DNA from: Maratus speciosus
Lineage: Eukaryota > Arthropoda > Arachnida > Araneae > Salticidae
Direction: 5' to 3'
Assembly: GCA_963932465.1 (NCBI GenBank)
Contig: OZ010791.1
Span: forward strand, 322,458,283 to 322,522,282
DNA: 64,000 nt
Shown: positions 22,778 through 34,060 of the stretch, one piece after another
Layout: each line of letters begins with the position of its first letter
Position numbering within the stretch: the first letter of the stretch is position 1
Notes under the pieces: model-generated
What the model was told of the DNA's origin: nothing
Databases searched by the model: none
What the model saw: only the letters and a program-made list of their open reading frames with translations
Program-made: the position numbers and the translations under genes

Positions 22778-23398
22778 GGGTTCCGTACTTAAAAAGTGAA
22801 AACGGAATCATTATAAGATAAATCCTGTGTCTGTCTGCTCGTCTGTGACAGCCATTTTACTTGTAAACTATGGAACATGGAGAGTTCAAATTGGCTGAAG
22901 TAACAAAGGCTATTGACGCACCTATTTATCGATTATTAACCATTCACAAATATATTTAGGAAAAATGTAAAGGGATTAATTAAATTACTTGATTTTTTTT
23001 TCTTTCTATATCGTATGGTGCATCGTGTGAAAGCTTTCGTAACGCCGAACTCAAAAGTACATTTCTTTTAATTTTAGGTATTATATTTTTAGAGATATCG
23101 TCAAAAATGTAGTGCAAAAACATGTTCCCCTACCTCTACTTCCGAATCTACTGAAACTAAAATTATGAGCACATTAAGGGTAGTAGGAGTTAATTTAAAC
23201 CTTGCAGGAAAACTATAGCGATTACCCTAGGTCACATACTTTTTGAGAAAATCGTATTTTTCCGTTACACACAAATTTCGATTTGCAGGCGTTCAGCAAA
23301 GGCGTTGAGAAGCGTTGGAGGTACCTATAGTCCCAGAAGTATAAAAGGATTGTTGATAATGATTTTCGAAAAAAAAATGTCAGTAACCAGCCGCGATA
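22778..23398. repeat. Probable old dispersed element with a GGGTTCCGTAC start
   Basis: Begins TTTTTAGGGTTCCGTACTT and continues with TGTGTCTGTCTGCTCGTCTG. Elements with this opening and a CTGTCTGTC run are widespread in arthropod genomes. Assignment is by memory of that pattern. No coding found, and the right end is arbitrary. Confidence 0.4.
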
Positions 23399-23402
23399 TT
23401 AA

Positions 23403-23660
23403 CCCTTAAAGACACGGATGGTTTGGTCCTACTTAAAGTTAGGGGCGGCGTACGCAAGGCGCCATTTTCTTTTAAGTCTAGATAACAAATTTTAATAATA
23501 TATATGTATAATGAAATGCCCAGTAGTAACATAAAAGCTAAAAACGTCAAACTGTTAAAAACAGACTAATTTAATTAGAATTAATCGCATAATTTCTATG
23601 GTATTCGCGACTAGTTTGTATTGAGTGACTATCTTAATACGGCATCCGTGTCTATAAAAG
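23403..23660. mobile_element. TTAA-flanked MITE (258 bp)
   Basis: TTAA at 23399-23402 and 23661-23664. Inverted ends CCCTTAAAGACACGGATG and CATCCGTGTCTATAAAAG. No coding. Confidence 0.85.
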
Positions 23661-24080
23661 TTAATTAAAAACCTATCAGAAAAAACGCGGCACGGACCAA
23701 GAAGGTTGCGACCTTCTTTCGAAGGGCGCTTACCACAGTGCCAAGTTTAAACTTTGAACAGTGTTTTTTTTAAGTACACTGTAAACAGAAAAGATTATTG
23801 CTACGCTGAATTTGGGTTTATGAGATGCGAAATGAAGTTTAAATATGCACTACTTTTATTGTCAGCACCAAATTAAGTTCACCATTATCAGACTAGGATA
23901 AGATTAAAAATAGAGTTATACAGAATAGCAACATTTGATACTATTTAGCCTTCGAATCTTTGGACTTTTATGGTATATCCATTTATACTTTTCTAATATA
24001 TACCCAAACCTACGTTGTATAGTTTTTACAAAGTCTTATTATTCTTTTAGCAACAATTTTTTTGTGCAGTTACTAATTAA

Positions 24081-24378
24081 TCTTTAACTGATGTCACAGA
24101 AATTATCACATAACTAGTGTGAAGCGGTCTGTGAGACCGCTCCATCGAAAGATGAATAAAAGCCGCGATTAACTCATAGGATGTCGTATTTGTACTAAAC
24201 ATTTTGTACAGGAGTGTTATGATTAAAATTCACCTATTCAAAAGTCTCTGGTGTTAGTATTAAACTTCCAAACGAAACAAATTTCAGTAGTGTTTGTAGA
24301 TAAACTGAAATTTGCAAGTTAAACTATGAAAATTGAAAAAAAGCACCGGTATGTGAGACCGGTAACACCAGTTAAAGG
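24081..24378. mobile_element. piggyBac-type MITE (298 bp)
   Basis: TTAA at 24077-24080 and 24379-24382. Inverted ends TCTTTAACTGATGTCAC and CCTTTAACTGGTGTTAC (right end read inward). Subterminal GCGGTCTGTGAGACCGC is itself a hairpin, mirrored by ACCGGTATGTGAGACCGGT on the right. No transposase. Confidence 0.88.
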
Positions 24379-24382
24379 TTAA

Positions 24383-24781
24383 TATATTTATTGTACGGAA
24401 CTCTCTGTGCGCGAGTATTACTCGTACTTGACCGTTTATTTTAATTACTTTCAATTAGATCATATTCCTTTGGTATACAAAGATGGAAATTGATTTTATA
24501 ATTACTTTTAATGAACCTCATTTTTGAAGGAGAATACGTCTTACGTTTTCTTTTATATCTGGTACGCTAATGAATATATTATGTATATACTTTTCCGGAC
24601 TGATTTGCCCCAATGAACTCAGATAAAATATTAAAAGCGAGTGTTAATGTTTGAGGAAATAAAAGTTAGTACAATTTTTAATACGTAAATGACTTTTGTT
24701 TTAAAATATGTATTCATATTCGCAAATGAGACATTTTATAAAATTAGTGGGCGTTGCTTTAAAACCAATAGTTACTATGGC
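24383..24781. other. AT-rich spacer
   Basis: No gene or repeat recognised. Confidence 0.5.
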
Positions 24782-25094
24782 TGTAGCGACTAGAATACAT
24801 AGTGTGGAAATCGGCTATCTCTGTAATACTTAAAAAAGCGCTAAAATATTGTATCCCTTAAATATGCAATGATGCTGCTGCAATATACAGATCGCAGCGA
24901 TATCTGTAGGATATTTTCTACAACAGCAAGATATTGCTAGTCTATACAATTTAAAACTAGTAATACGAAAATCCCACAGATGTCGCTGCGATCGACACTT
25001 GGGATTTTATCAGTATCGTCGCACATTTAAGGGATACAATTTTTTAGCACTGTTTGGATAGCATATTTCCACTCTAGGTATTCTAGACGCTGTA
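24782..25094. mobile_element. MITE family Q, copy 1
   Basis: Inverted ends TGTAGCGACTAGAATACATA and TACAGCGTCTAGAATACC (right end read inward). Shared inner words GTGTGGAAATCGGCT, AGATGTCGCTGCGATCG and TTTTTTAGCACT. Flanks GTTACTATG and GTTATTATG suggest a worn 9-bp target duplication. Confidence 0.82.
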
Positions 25095-25116
25095 GTTATT
25101 ATGCTCTCGGTCACAG

Positions 25117-25421
25117 TATAGCCTCCAGAAGATATCGTGTGGCAACCGGCTATTCCAGTAATGCTTTAAAAAGTGTTAAATAATTGAATCCCATAAATGT
25201 TAAACGACGCCGTACGACAAATATCGATCGCCACGACATCTGCTAGTTATTCACTGGCCGAAACGCTTTCTCAATTGAATCCGTATGCCATTCTTACGTT
25301 TGAACTACCAGATGTCGCTGCGATCGTCCTTTGTAGTTCAGCACAGTTCAACATTTATGGGATTCAATTTTTTACACTTTTTGGTTGGTCGATTGCCACA
25401 AAATATCTTCTAGGCACTATA
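25117..25421. mobile_element. MITE family Q, copy 2
   Basis: Inverted ends TATAGCCTCCAGAAGATAT and TATAGTGCCTAGAAGATAT (right end read inward). Inner ACGTTTGAACTACCAGATG and TCGCTGCGATCG shared with the copy at 37.6 kb. An open frame of 77 codons inside has no family features and is taken as chance. Its right edge abuts another MITE. Confidence 0.82.
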
Positions 25422-25581
25422 CACTGTTAAAAATATCGTGAAAAATTACCTCTGTTTTTAAAGGCTATCTATTTTCTGACCAATGAGAACGATCCATAGG
25501 CGTTTATGTAGCGCCCTCATTGGTAAAAAAATAGATAGCCTTTATAAACAGAGGTAATTTTTCACGATATTTTTAACAGTG
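25422..25581. mobile_element. 160-bp TA-flanked MITE inserted at the edge of family Q copy 2
   Basis: TA at 25420-25421 and 25582-25583. Inverted ends of about 60 bp, nearly perfect: CACTGTTAAAAATATCGTG, then AAAAATTACCTCTGTTT, then GGCTATCTATTT. Short GC-rich centre. TA target suggests Tc1/mariner mobilisation. High arm identity suggests a fairly recent insertion. Confidence 0.93.
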
Positions 25582-25583
25582 TA

Positions 25584-26485
25584 GTAAGGTGAGACTGGGA
25601 AATGAGACATTCCGTGTCTAACAAGGCATTTGTTGGGATTTATTTTTTTGTAAACGATCAGCAAATAAAGGCAGATGTATCATTTTTTATAAAATGAATT
25701 GTATATATGTAAAACAAATGAAACGAATTTGAATGAAAATATCCCATGCATAAAAGTATTTAAAGTAGGTATTTATTTAAATACAGTTTCATGATCTTTT
25801 CCCATTTAAAATTTACGACAACCTGGTATTCACCTATTGATACAATACCGTTTTTTTTTTAATTTTTAATTTTTACTCCGACCAATTATAAGCAGAAAGA
25901 ACAAACTACTCATTATTTCTATATATATATTTGAAAAAAAAAAGAATCATAATTAAGGTACTTTAAGGTAAATTTTAACTTATTATTATAATAATTACTA
26001 TTTTGTTTGTCAATGAATTTTAAATATGTATAATGCAACATTCTAAACGAACTAGCACTTAAATGCATTTTCGTATCTCAAGATTGATTAAAAATAAACC
26101 TTTATTTTAATTTCTCGCCTAAAATCTTAAGGGTTAAAAACTTTATAGTCCGTCTATTACAAGTTGGACGATGAGTAACGCAAATTCAACTAAATTTATT
26201 CATGAACTAAGTGGCACTCACAGCGGGAAATTCGCAGATTATAATTTTTCATTAAATAAAGCGTTTTCTTTTAATTTGTGTCGTTTGTTACATTCTCTCC
26301 TCGTAGTACCTCGAATTTTCCAATATAATCAGCCAACTTATCGTGGCAAGAGTAACTCTATGAAAGTATCTTCAACCAATTAAAAAACTTGATGAGCATT
26401 TATTTTTGATCTGCATGTTTATTCTGAGTAGAGTGTATCGCAAAATTAACAAATAACACTTTCATTGCACTACATGTACAATATA
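25584..26485. other. AT-rich intergenic DNA
   Basis: A 70-codon frame at 26171-26383 encodes nothing recognisable. No repeat noticed. Confidence 0.5.
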
Positions 26486-26487
26486 TA

Positions 26488-28091
26488 GGGGAGATGGGGG
26501 CACATGTGAACAGTTCGCATAAATATAGCTTTTTCTCGTGACTGGATTAATTTCTAGAAACAAAACTTATTCAATATAGTAAATAGAACTTTCTTTTATA
26601 CATGGTAATTTTATAAAAATCACCTGTATAGTTTTTCTTACATTTTTTAATAGTTTTATTAATTCGAAAAATTGTTCACATGTGCCCCATCAGTGGGGTA
26701 GTTGTGAACACACGTGGGGCACATGTGAACAGAAGGAAAAAATATCCTTTGACATGATTTTTATTCTGTTATTCATTTGTCATCGTACTCATTAGTTAAC
26801 TACCTGTGAAATTCATCTTAAAGAAATATATATATATATATTTCTCTAGTTATGGGTGATATGTTTAAGCAAAAGGTTATAAAATGAAAAAAAGTAGATT
26901 TTGGGGGTGGAGGCTTAGATGATTCATTAAGTATTGGTGAAATAATATAAAAAAATAAAGAAGCAATTTTAAAAAAGAAATTAAAACTTTTAAATTTTGC
27001 TTAGGGGTTTTTATTTTAGGGAGGGGGCGTTTACATACTACTTATCTCAAATCTGCCAAAATACGAAAGATTCACACTGCTATATTTGCTTTATTTACTT
27101 GTAAATTATAGATAAAGAAAGGTTTTTTAATGAATAAAAAAAATCTCGACTATAACCCCCCCCCTCCCCTAACTTCTTTTGCTTTTGAAGGAGGGAGGGT
27201 GTTACAATAGGGATTTTACGGTAGTTATCAGTTTAAAAATTTTACTTTCTTAAAATATTACTCATATATATCTCCATTCAAAGCATCATATAGAGAACTG
27301 TTTCAGATGTGGAAGTAAGCCATCATTGCAAGTTTAGAGCAAATGTAATAGAAAATTTGCAAAGTTGTTCAAGGTAATACTTTTGTATTAACAATACATA
27401 AAAAATATTGTTGTAAACTGTTTATTAAAATAATATATAACACTTATTGCATTTTAGAAAACATTAAATTCATTTAAAGTACATTGAATGTAAACGATTT
27501 TGTTGCTCTTTATGTATTTGCTGAAAGATGTGTTTGATGAAGTTTCAATGCAAAATCAACTTTATGTGAGGGTAATATCTTCTATTTCAGGAAAATTATA
27601 GATAATGGAACTGACATTATTTATCATTAAGTTAACTGAAAGGAACAGAATCACAGAATGATTATTGGGGCACTTATGTACTGTTCATATCTGCCCCAAC
27701 TTGTCTGTTCACAAGTGCCCCACATTGCTAATTCTGTTAAATTGATAAATCATTAACATTTCTCAATTTTAGAAGAAAAAGAACTTTATCAAAAATATTT
27801 ATTAGTATTCATAGTATATGTTAAAACACTCAAATTCAAATAAATGAATAAATAAATAAAGTTATACGCTTATCAACTTGGAACAAAGATTTTACTTTTG
27901 AGATCTAAAAACAGCGTTTTGGCTACAGAGGACAAACAAAATGTCAAAAAGCTTCAAAAAAATTTTACCATATGTCTACAGGTGCTGTCATCTTTAATAT
28001 TTTTTTTCAAATAAAAAAAAAACTTATAATAACTATAGAAAAATTGCGATGTTCACATCTGCCCCCTGTTCACATGTGCCCCCATCTCCCC
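26488..28091. mobile_element. 1.6-kb TA-flanked DNA transposon without coding capacity
   Basis: TA at 26486-26487 and 28092-28093. Perfect inverted ends: GGGGAGATGGGGGCACATGT then GAACAG. Further inverted copies of the word GTTCACATGTGCCCC lie inside, at about 26674-26690, 26702-26732, 27665-27725 and 28050-28080, so both subterminal regions carry arrays of one motif, as transposase binding sites do. No transposase frame, so non-autonomous. Superfamily uncertain (Tc1/mariner or pogo by target site). Confidence 0.88.
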
Positions 28092-28093
28092 TA

Positions 28094-28900
28094 CATGCAA
28101 CTTTTCAATTAACATTATTATCCGGCAAAAGCCACGTTCACCGAACGCATTCTAGATTCCAATTTCAACAAAAAACAAGAGCGAAATATCATGCATCACA
28201 GAATAGATTGTGAAACACTTACCAACACTATCATACTATTGTTAACTTTTTTTTAAATTTTTGTTCAGACAATGAAATAAAATATCCAAAAAAAACATAA
28301 AGTTCAGTCTTGAAAAAGACTCTTTGATACACCCTAACTGGTCCATAACGACAGATAAACAAGCATTTTGGCTTCTGGGAGAATCTAGAATAGGGGAGAA
28401 GTTAAAAGCTAAAAAAACTTCAAATTCAACTAGCTAATCTGAGATGAGAATTTTGCGATCGCCAAGAGAGGCATCTGCACTCGCCAGCGGTCCATGGTAG
28501 AATGAGCCAAAACGGGGAGAAAAAAGGTCTTATATAGCCGGGGTACAATGAGAAAGTACCCCTTGAAGCGAATGGGAAATGAGGTAGGTGGAGCCTAATC
28601 CCAGAGGATAGAAGTATCTTGTACTGTGAAAAATCCTAAAATTTTGAAAAAGGATAGAACACCCATTTACAATTAAGTAATTACTCAACAGGAAGGTAAA
28701 GGAAGTCTAAATAATTAATAAAGTAATGCTAATAATAAAAATAAAATGCTGGTTAGGAAAGTTGAAGTACACAGCTTTTATAAAATGAACAGCATGCTGC
28801 ATAACGTCATGGAGAAATTGCCAATTCTAGATGGAAATTACTTTCAGTCAAGGGGAAAGTAAAAATTTTCCCGGGGAATTCGCCGAAGGATTTCTTTGGG
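28094..28900. other. Intergenic DNA, partly less AT-rich
   Basis: No gene recognised. The block 28290-28640 is less AT-rich than its surroundings but shows no boundary repeats. Confidence 0.45.
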
Positions 28901-28945
28901 ATGTTTTAGAACATGGAAGAAGGTTATCGTCCCGAGTGAGAATTG

Positions 28946-29305
28946 CTAGGGGCCGTTTCCGGTTCCTCTCAACGCATACCGACGTATGGCTTTTAACGCA
29001 GGATTCCGCACGGTTGGGGTTGACCTGTGAAACTTCATCGCAAGTTTTTTAATTTCAGCAAAAATAGGTTTAATTTTAAGCTTATGATGAATGACGTCAT
29101 TAGGGACATAACGAGTTGCTTTCGCACACCTACGCAACAGTTTATTTTGGAAAGTTGAGATTCTTTCAAGGTCTAGTTTTTTGAGCACATCCATAAATGA
29201 CCGAACCATAGGTAATGATCGACCGTACCATGAATTTGTGTAGTAACAATTAATTTTTGATTGACAGGGGGCTATTCTAAGCTAAAAGGAGATTAAGGGA
29301 GCCCC
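28946..29305 (-). pseudogene. LINE reverse transcriptase C-terminal fragment (Jockey-like)
   Basis: On the minus strand, from about 29300, the peptide has LSIKN, then KFMVRSIITYGSVIYGCAQK, the region after the RT catalytic core of non-LTR elements. A frameshift near 29160 separates it from RISTFQNKLLRRCAKATRYV, then PNDVIHHKLKI and FAEIKKLAMKF. Order and spacing fit the C-terminal part of Jockey/CR1-type ORF2, where QNK.LR....A..YV.ND.IH is typical. The catalytic YADD and the endonuclease are absent, so this is a 5'-truncated copy, as LINE insertions often are. The 3' end lies beyond 28946. Clade assignment is tentative. Confidence 0.8.
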
Positions 29306-29319
29306 TGGGCACAATCAGC

Positions 29320-29440
29320 ACGACTCAGGATTTCTGTGATGTGCTTGCACATGATAATTTGAAATCCAGGTGAAGAGTTTCTGTTATGTGCTTGCACCAT
29401 GATAATTTGGGATTCCAGGTGAAATCCTATTGCGAGAAGT
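29320..29440 (+). repeat. Two diverged copies of a ~60-bp unit
   Basis: ATGTGCTTGCAC-ATGATAATTTG followed by TCCAGGTGAA occurs at about 29339-29382 and 29396-29434. Confidence 0.75.
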
Positions 29441-29484
29441 AATCGAAAACATATTACATGTAAATTTCCAACTGGGCGAAAAAT

Positions 29485-29558
29485 ATCCGGATAAGGATAC
29501 GAACCAGGGATCTCCTGGCTGAAGCCGCCAGTGTTCTACTATTTGAGCTATCCCGGAC
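29485..29558 (-). mobile_element. tRNA-derived SINE head, family S copy 1
   Basis: Folds as a cloverleaf on the minus strand: acceptor GTCCGGG / TCCGGAT, anticodon stem CTGGC / GCCAG, and B box GGTTCGTATCC. The base before the anticodon is G instead of U, so it is not a working tRNA. Downstream TTTCGCCCAGTTGGAA resembles the tails of the copies at 34.9 and 56.7 kb, which supports a SINE. Confidence 0.7.
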
Positions 29559-29890
29559 GAATCTGGTGGAACACCATTAGCATTGTGGCATTAATTGAGT
29601 CAGATTGTATCAAAATAATGAGAATATCATGAACAAATAATCAATTTCTAATATAACTTATAGAATGCAAAATGGTAATTTTTTTATAAAATAAAAAAAA
29701 AGTTTAAACTTTTTTAGAATGTGTGCATCCAGTATAATTTATTTTGAATAACCATATAAATTTATTTTATCATACCTTTCCCATGTACAATGGTAAAAAA
29801 AAAACATCCCATACTGCTATTTTTGTCGCAAGTAATCGTACAAATGTAACTACATCCCATACTATCTCTGCGGGAAATTATTGTATAAAT

Positions 29891-30142
29891 GAGGGGCTCA
29901 CAACCATAGTAGACCAAGTTCATTAAAAAAATGAGATAGTCCATTTAGATGGTGCATAAAATCTGTTTTATCCACTCCCACAGTAAATTAAGTCTGTAAA
30001 AAAATGACGTATACGAGAAAGTATGTGAAAACAAATTTGGTTCACTGTGGGCGTAGATAAAACAAATTTTATGCACCTTTTAAATGGACTATTTCATTTT
30101 TTTTTCGAAATGGATTCGGACAACTATGGTTGCGAACACCTC
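29891..30142. mobile_element. Foldback MITE (252 bp) with AAAT flanks
   Basis: Arms of about 110 bp are reverse complements: GGCTCACAACCATAGTAG, then AATGAGATAGTCCATTTA, then GGTGCATAAAATCTGTTTTA. AAAT occurs on both outer sides (29887-29890 and 30143-30146), a possible 4-bp target duplication. No coding. Confidence 0.82.
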
Positions 30143-30146
30143 AAAT

Positions 30147-30757
30147 GTAACTGGTATCAATCGGTTAGTAATTGAAATCTTTCGGTCAAGTAATTTAGGA
30201 ATTATGCAGGTTTAAAGTTTGGTACTTTTAATGTTAAATTCGTTTTCAGTTGTTTCCAAAAAAAAAAAAAAAAATTGCAATGTTTTTAGTTTTTTAAGCG
30301 TAACTCAAAAACGACTTGGCGGTATAAAGTATAATTTTGATTTTTTATTAAAAATTTCATAGACTACAACTCGTATTTTTATCGAAAAAAAGTTAGGAAA
30401 ATATATTTTTTAAATTAATTTTTCAAAGAAAAAAATTTGAATTCTAACCTATGAATTTTTTTAACACAAATCGATTTCTATAAACTTCAAAGCTGGGAGT
30501 TAAAAATTACAGCTTATTTCACCAAGTAATTTTGAGTTATGCTTTACATCATATTATGTATCATGAATCTTGTTAAAACAGACAGTTTCTATAATGAAAT
30601 CCTGTGTTTTACAGAAAATTTTCATATTTTTGTTGACTACTTTACAGTTATACTTGCTAAGACGGAATGTTTTCGGCTCATTGCGATTCCGTGTCAGCAG
30701 GTTTTACTGCACCTACTAATTTGAAATTGTTAAATATGCTAGAACATTCATGAATTT
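30147..30757. other. AT-rich intergenic DNA
   Basis: Contains a poly-A run near 30258-30275. A 61-codon frame at 30539-30724 is unrecognised. Confidence 0.5.
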
Positions 30758-30759
30758 TA

Positions 30760-30992
30760 CACTGTAAAAAAATTATGAGTTACTCCATAAAAAATTGGTG
30801 GCAGCCTTGCTGCCTCGATTTATTGAGTAATTTATCCTATGTAACTTGTGTTACGTTATACTAATGCGTAATATTGCACCAGTTATATCAGTTTAAATTA
30901 CACTGCTATACAAGTTAAATTACTCCACAAAATTGGAGGCAGCATGTTGCTACCAATTTTATGGAGTAACGTTACATAAACTTTTTATAGTG
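30760..30992. mobile_element. TA-flanked MITE (233 bp)
   Basis: TA at 30758-30759 and 30993-30994. Ends CACTGTAAAAAAATTATG and CACTATAAAAAGTTTATG (right read inward), continuing through AGTTACTCCATAAAA, ATTGG-GGCAGC and TGCTGCC. No coding. Confidence 0.9.
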
Positions 30993-31174
30993 TAGTTATA
31001 ATTTCTGTTTTGCACTTTCAGTCTATATTGGACGTACAATCTGTTTATCTAGATAGATATGCATAGGGTCGAATTATCCTTTTATTTGTCCATGGACTGA
31101 TGAGCGACATGCAATCTGCCACTGTTCAAGGTTTATTGTTCCACGTAAGGCCCAAAAAGACAATATAGAACATA

Positions 31175-31625
31175 CCGGGTGTCCTAAAAAGGACTGACTG
31201 TTTTTAAAATTCAATAAGTTGCAAACGGTGACAGATATTAAAAAAATTCTTGCAGGAGGGTTATGCATGAGGTCAAAAGTTTTTTTACTGTGATTTTCGA
31301 TTTTAGTTCGAATTACAAACAATAGATGGCGCTGCGATCAATAGACGCTAAATTCAGGCTCGATTTTTGGCACTATGGGACCCAATCAATACATTTTAAT
31401 CTCCTTTTTCTGCATGGAAGAAGGAAAGGCTAAAAACCGAGCCTATATTTAGCGCCTGTTGCTTACAACGCCATCTATTGTTTTTAATTCGAACTAAAAT
31501 AGAAAATCACTGTAAAAAAACTTTTGACCTCATGCATAATCCACCTGCAAGAATTTTTTAAATATCTATCACCGTTTACAAGTTATTGAATTTTAAAATC
31601 AGTCAGTCCTTTTTTGGACATCCGG
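31175..31625. mobile_element. Palindromic MITE (451 bp), better-preserved copy
   Basis: TA at 31173-31174 and 31626-31627. Ends CCGGGTGTCCTAAAAAGGAC and CCGGATGTCCAAAAAAGGAC (right read inward). The two halves are reverse complements almost throughout, including TTGCAGGAGGGTTATGCATG and CAATAGATGGCG. Same family as 6441-6850. The short frame on the minus strand here lies inside the palindrome and is not taken as a gene. Confidence 0.92.
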
Positions 31626-31683
31626 TATAAACATACATAGAACATACAATAAAGTATTTCAAGTCAATCAATATATCTCTAAA

Positions 31684-32745
31684 GCGTTCAGAAGATTAAG
31701 CAGTTTTTCGTATGTACTCCCAAAAAGATATTTCCTAGTATCTTCGAAATCTATTTTGAGGAAATGCAAGGACATATAGCTTCCTTTTTTCTTCTGTTCA
31801 AAGAATTACATATATAAATTCTTCTTCTTTATAACATGCTTAAATGCTATTAAAATACAAGCATATTTACGAAATTTAAAGAGAGAACAAATTTAAATAC
31901 GCAAGTAGATGTAAACAAACTAATGTCATATACATGTTTCAAATATGGTGTTGTATTTGTAAATAAATTTATAAGCCTCAACTATAATGAATTACACCTA
32001 TAAGAAACAATTAATGTCAATCAACATTTTTGAAATACAACATTTCTAAAAGAATGTTGTCATATTACATAATACACTCCACTTTTATCCATCTTTTGTC
32101 AAAGGAATGCTCAGCAAGTTAAGCAAAATGAAAAGCGTACAAAAGATTAAGCAGTTTTTCGTATACGTACTCGCAAAAAAATATTCCCTAATATCTTGGT
32201 AATCTATTTTGAGTTAATGCAAGAATATACCGTTTATTTTCTACTTCTATCCAAAGAATTACAAATTTAATTTCTTCTTAATAACATGCTTAAATTTTGT
32301 TGCAATCTATGGATATTTACGAAAGTTAAAGAATGAATCGGCATAAATACGTAAGTAGATGCAGACAAACTAATGCCATAAACATGTTTCAATTACTTTG
32401 GAAAATGTTAAAAATCGAATTAGTTTTGGTGTAGCATTCGTAAAAAAATTTATAAGCCTTAACCAAAATGAATTACACCTTCAAGAAACAATTCATGTCA
32501 ATCAACATTTTAGAAATACAACATTTCCAAAATAATGCTGTCACATTACATAATACACTCCACTTTTATCCGTCTTTTGTCAAAGGAATGCTCAGCAAAG
32601 TGAAGCAAAATGAAAAGCGTTCAGAAGATTAAGCAGTTTTTCGTATATGTACTCACAAAAAAATATTCCCTAATATCTTCGGAATCTATTTTGAGTTAAT
32701 GCAAGAACATATCGCTTCTTTTCTTCTTCTGTCCAAAGTAAGGTA
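31684..32745 (+). repeat. Large tandem repeat, about 2.3 units of 450-480 bp
   Basis: Units begin with GCGTTCAGAAGATTAAGCAG at 31684, 32135 (GCGTACAAAAGATTAAG) and 32617. Shared inner words: AATCTATTTTGAG, CATGCTTAAAT, AAGTAGATG, AATGAATTACACCT and CACTCCACTTTTATCC. The third unit stops after about 130 bp. AT-rich and non-coding. Confidence 0.92.
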
Positions 32746-32754
32746 AAAAAAGAA

Positions 32755-32900
32755 AGACTTACTTCAAACGGAAATCGATACTTTTACCCCGAATCAGGGA
32801 GGCACGAATATCGAAAAAGATGAAAATTTATTTAAGAATGCTGAAAGGGAAAAGAAATCGTAACACACCAACAGGTGACATATTTTGAATTGAATAGATA
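32755..32900 (-). repeat. Dispersed repeat family R, copy 2
   Basis: CTTACTTCAAACGGAAATCG, GAATATCGAAAAAGATGAAA, TTATTTAAGAATGCTGAA and CCAACAGGTGACA, as at 22.35 and 33.9 kb. It follows directly on the truncated third unit of the tandem repeat. Confidence 0.72.
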
Positions 32901-33899
32901 TTTTGTTGAAATAACGACTTAGAGAAAAACTTTGCATAAACTGTTGAGTTGCCTTTCTCCGATCAATATTTTATATTAATAGTTTCAGAGAATTGTGAAT
33001 TTTCTTAGCGATCTGGATTTGAAAGGAGAATTGCATTTAAACTATTTTAAATTATTTTTGGATATTGCCAATATTTTTCAAAGATTATAAGCCAGTGGTT
33101 ATATTAATAATTTCTGTTTTATAGGAAGAATTATGCTAATATTAAAATGACTGCGTCTCTTAAAACGTTTAAGACTGTTCAGTTATTTGTGTAGTTAAAG
33201 GAAGATTTTATTATATTCTTGAGATAGAACATTATACACAGCGGTACAAGATAAAATCAGTAGTGTCAATATTGAAGGCTGCTGATTTTAGCTTATATCT
33301 CCTTTTAACCAACTTTAGAAAGCATAAAAGATATGATGATAATCTTTGTTTTTATGTGTGTTGTATACCGGTATTTGTTATATATTTACCGGTATTCCAG
33401 TTTAAAAAACTGATTAATACATTATAAAAACTACTCCGAAACATTTTCGAAAATCAGTGGTAGCAAAGAAAACTTTGTTTTATAAATGATTATTTAAATC
33501 TGCAAAATACGTTGGTTTCTGAGGTTTCTGAAAATAAAGAATGCATTTCGGCATCGTGGGTAACTTTCAAGAGGTTATACACAGGTATATATTTTCATTC
33601 TTGATTATATTGTATTTTCGTAGATTAAAAAATATTTGTCTTTCTTTTTACTGTATGTTCGTAGGCAAGTTTCATATTTTTACCATAATTCTTATCAATC
33701 GGATTTTCACAATTAAGTATCTTTTGGTTTGTCTCTGCAGCTTAAGTAATACCGGTCGTAAAAAAAAAGAAAAAAAACCCCCAATATTTCTGGCTGCGAA
33801 ACACTCTGAAATTTTATGTTTCAACATAGCTCTTAAATTTTTACCCCGATTTTCACAAATATTATATCGTTTGGTTTGTCTTGACATCGTAAATAACAC
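32901..33899. other. AT-rich intergenic DNA
   Basis: Two imperfect copies of CGATTTTCACAA...TTTGGTTTGTCT lie near 33702-33740 and 33849-33880. A 131-codon frame at 33541-33936 is T-rich, overlaps repeat R, and shows no domain. Confidence 0.45.
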
Positions 33900-34060
33900 A
33901 GACTTACTTCAAATGAAAGTTAATATTTTATTCTGAATCAGAAAAACAAAATAATAGAAAGGAATTAAAATTTATTTAAGAATGTTGAATGGAAAAAGAA
34001 ATCGCAACGCAGCACCATATCAATCACATGAACGCCAACAGGTTATAGATTTTGAATTGG
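33900..34060 (-). repeat. Dispersed repeat family R, copy 3
   Basis: GACTTACTTCAAATGAAAG, TTATTTAAGAATGTTGAATG and GCCAACAGGTTATAGATTTT match the other copies at lower identity. Confidence 0.65.

Noticed and set aside
25197..25430. 77-codon frame within MITE family Q
   Set aside because: Not preserved in the sister copies at 24782 and 37646.
33541..33936. 131-codon open frame on the plus strand
   Set aside because: T-rich composition, no domain or homologous pattern, and its 3' part overlaps dispersed repeat R.
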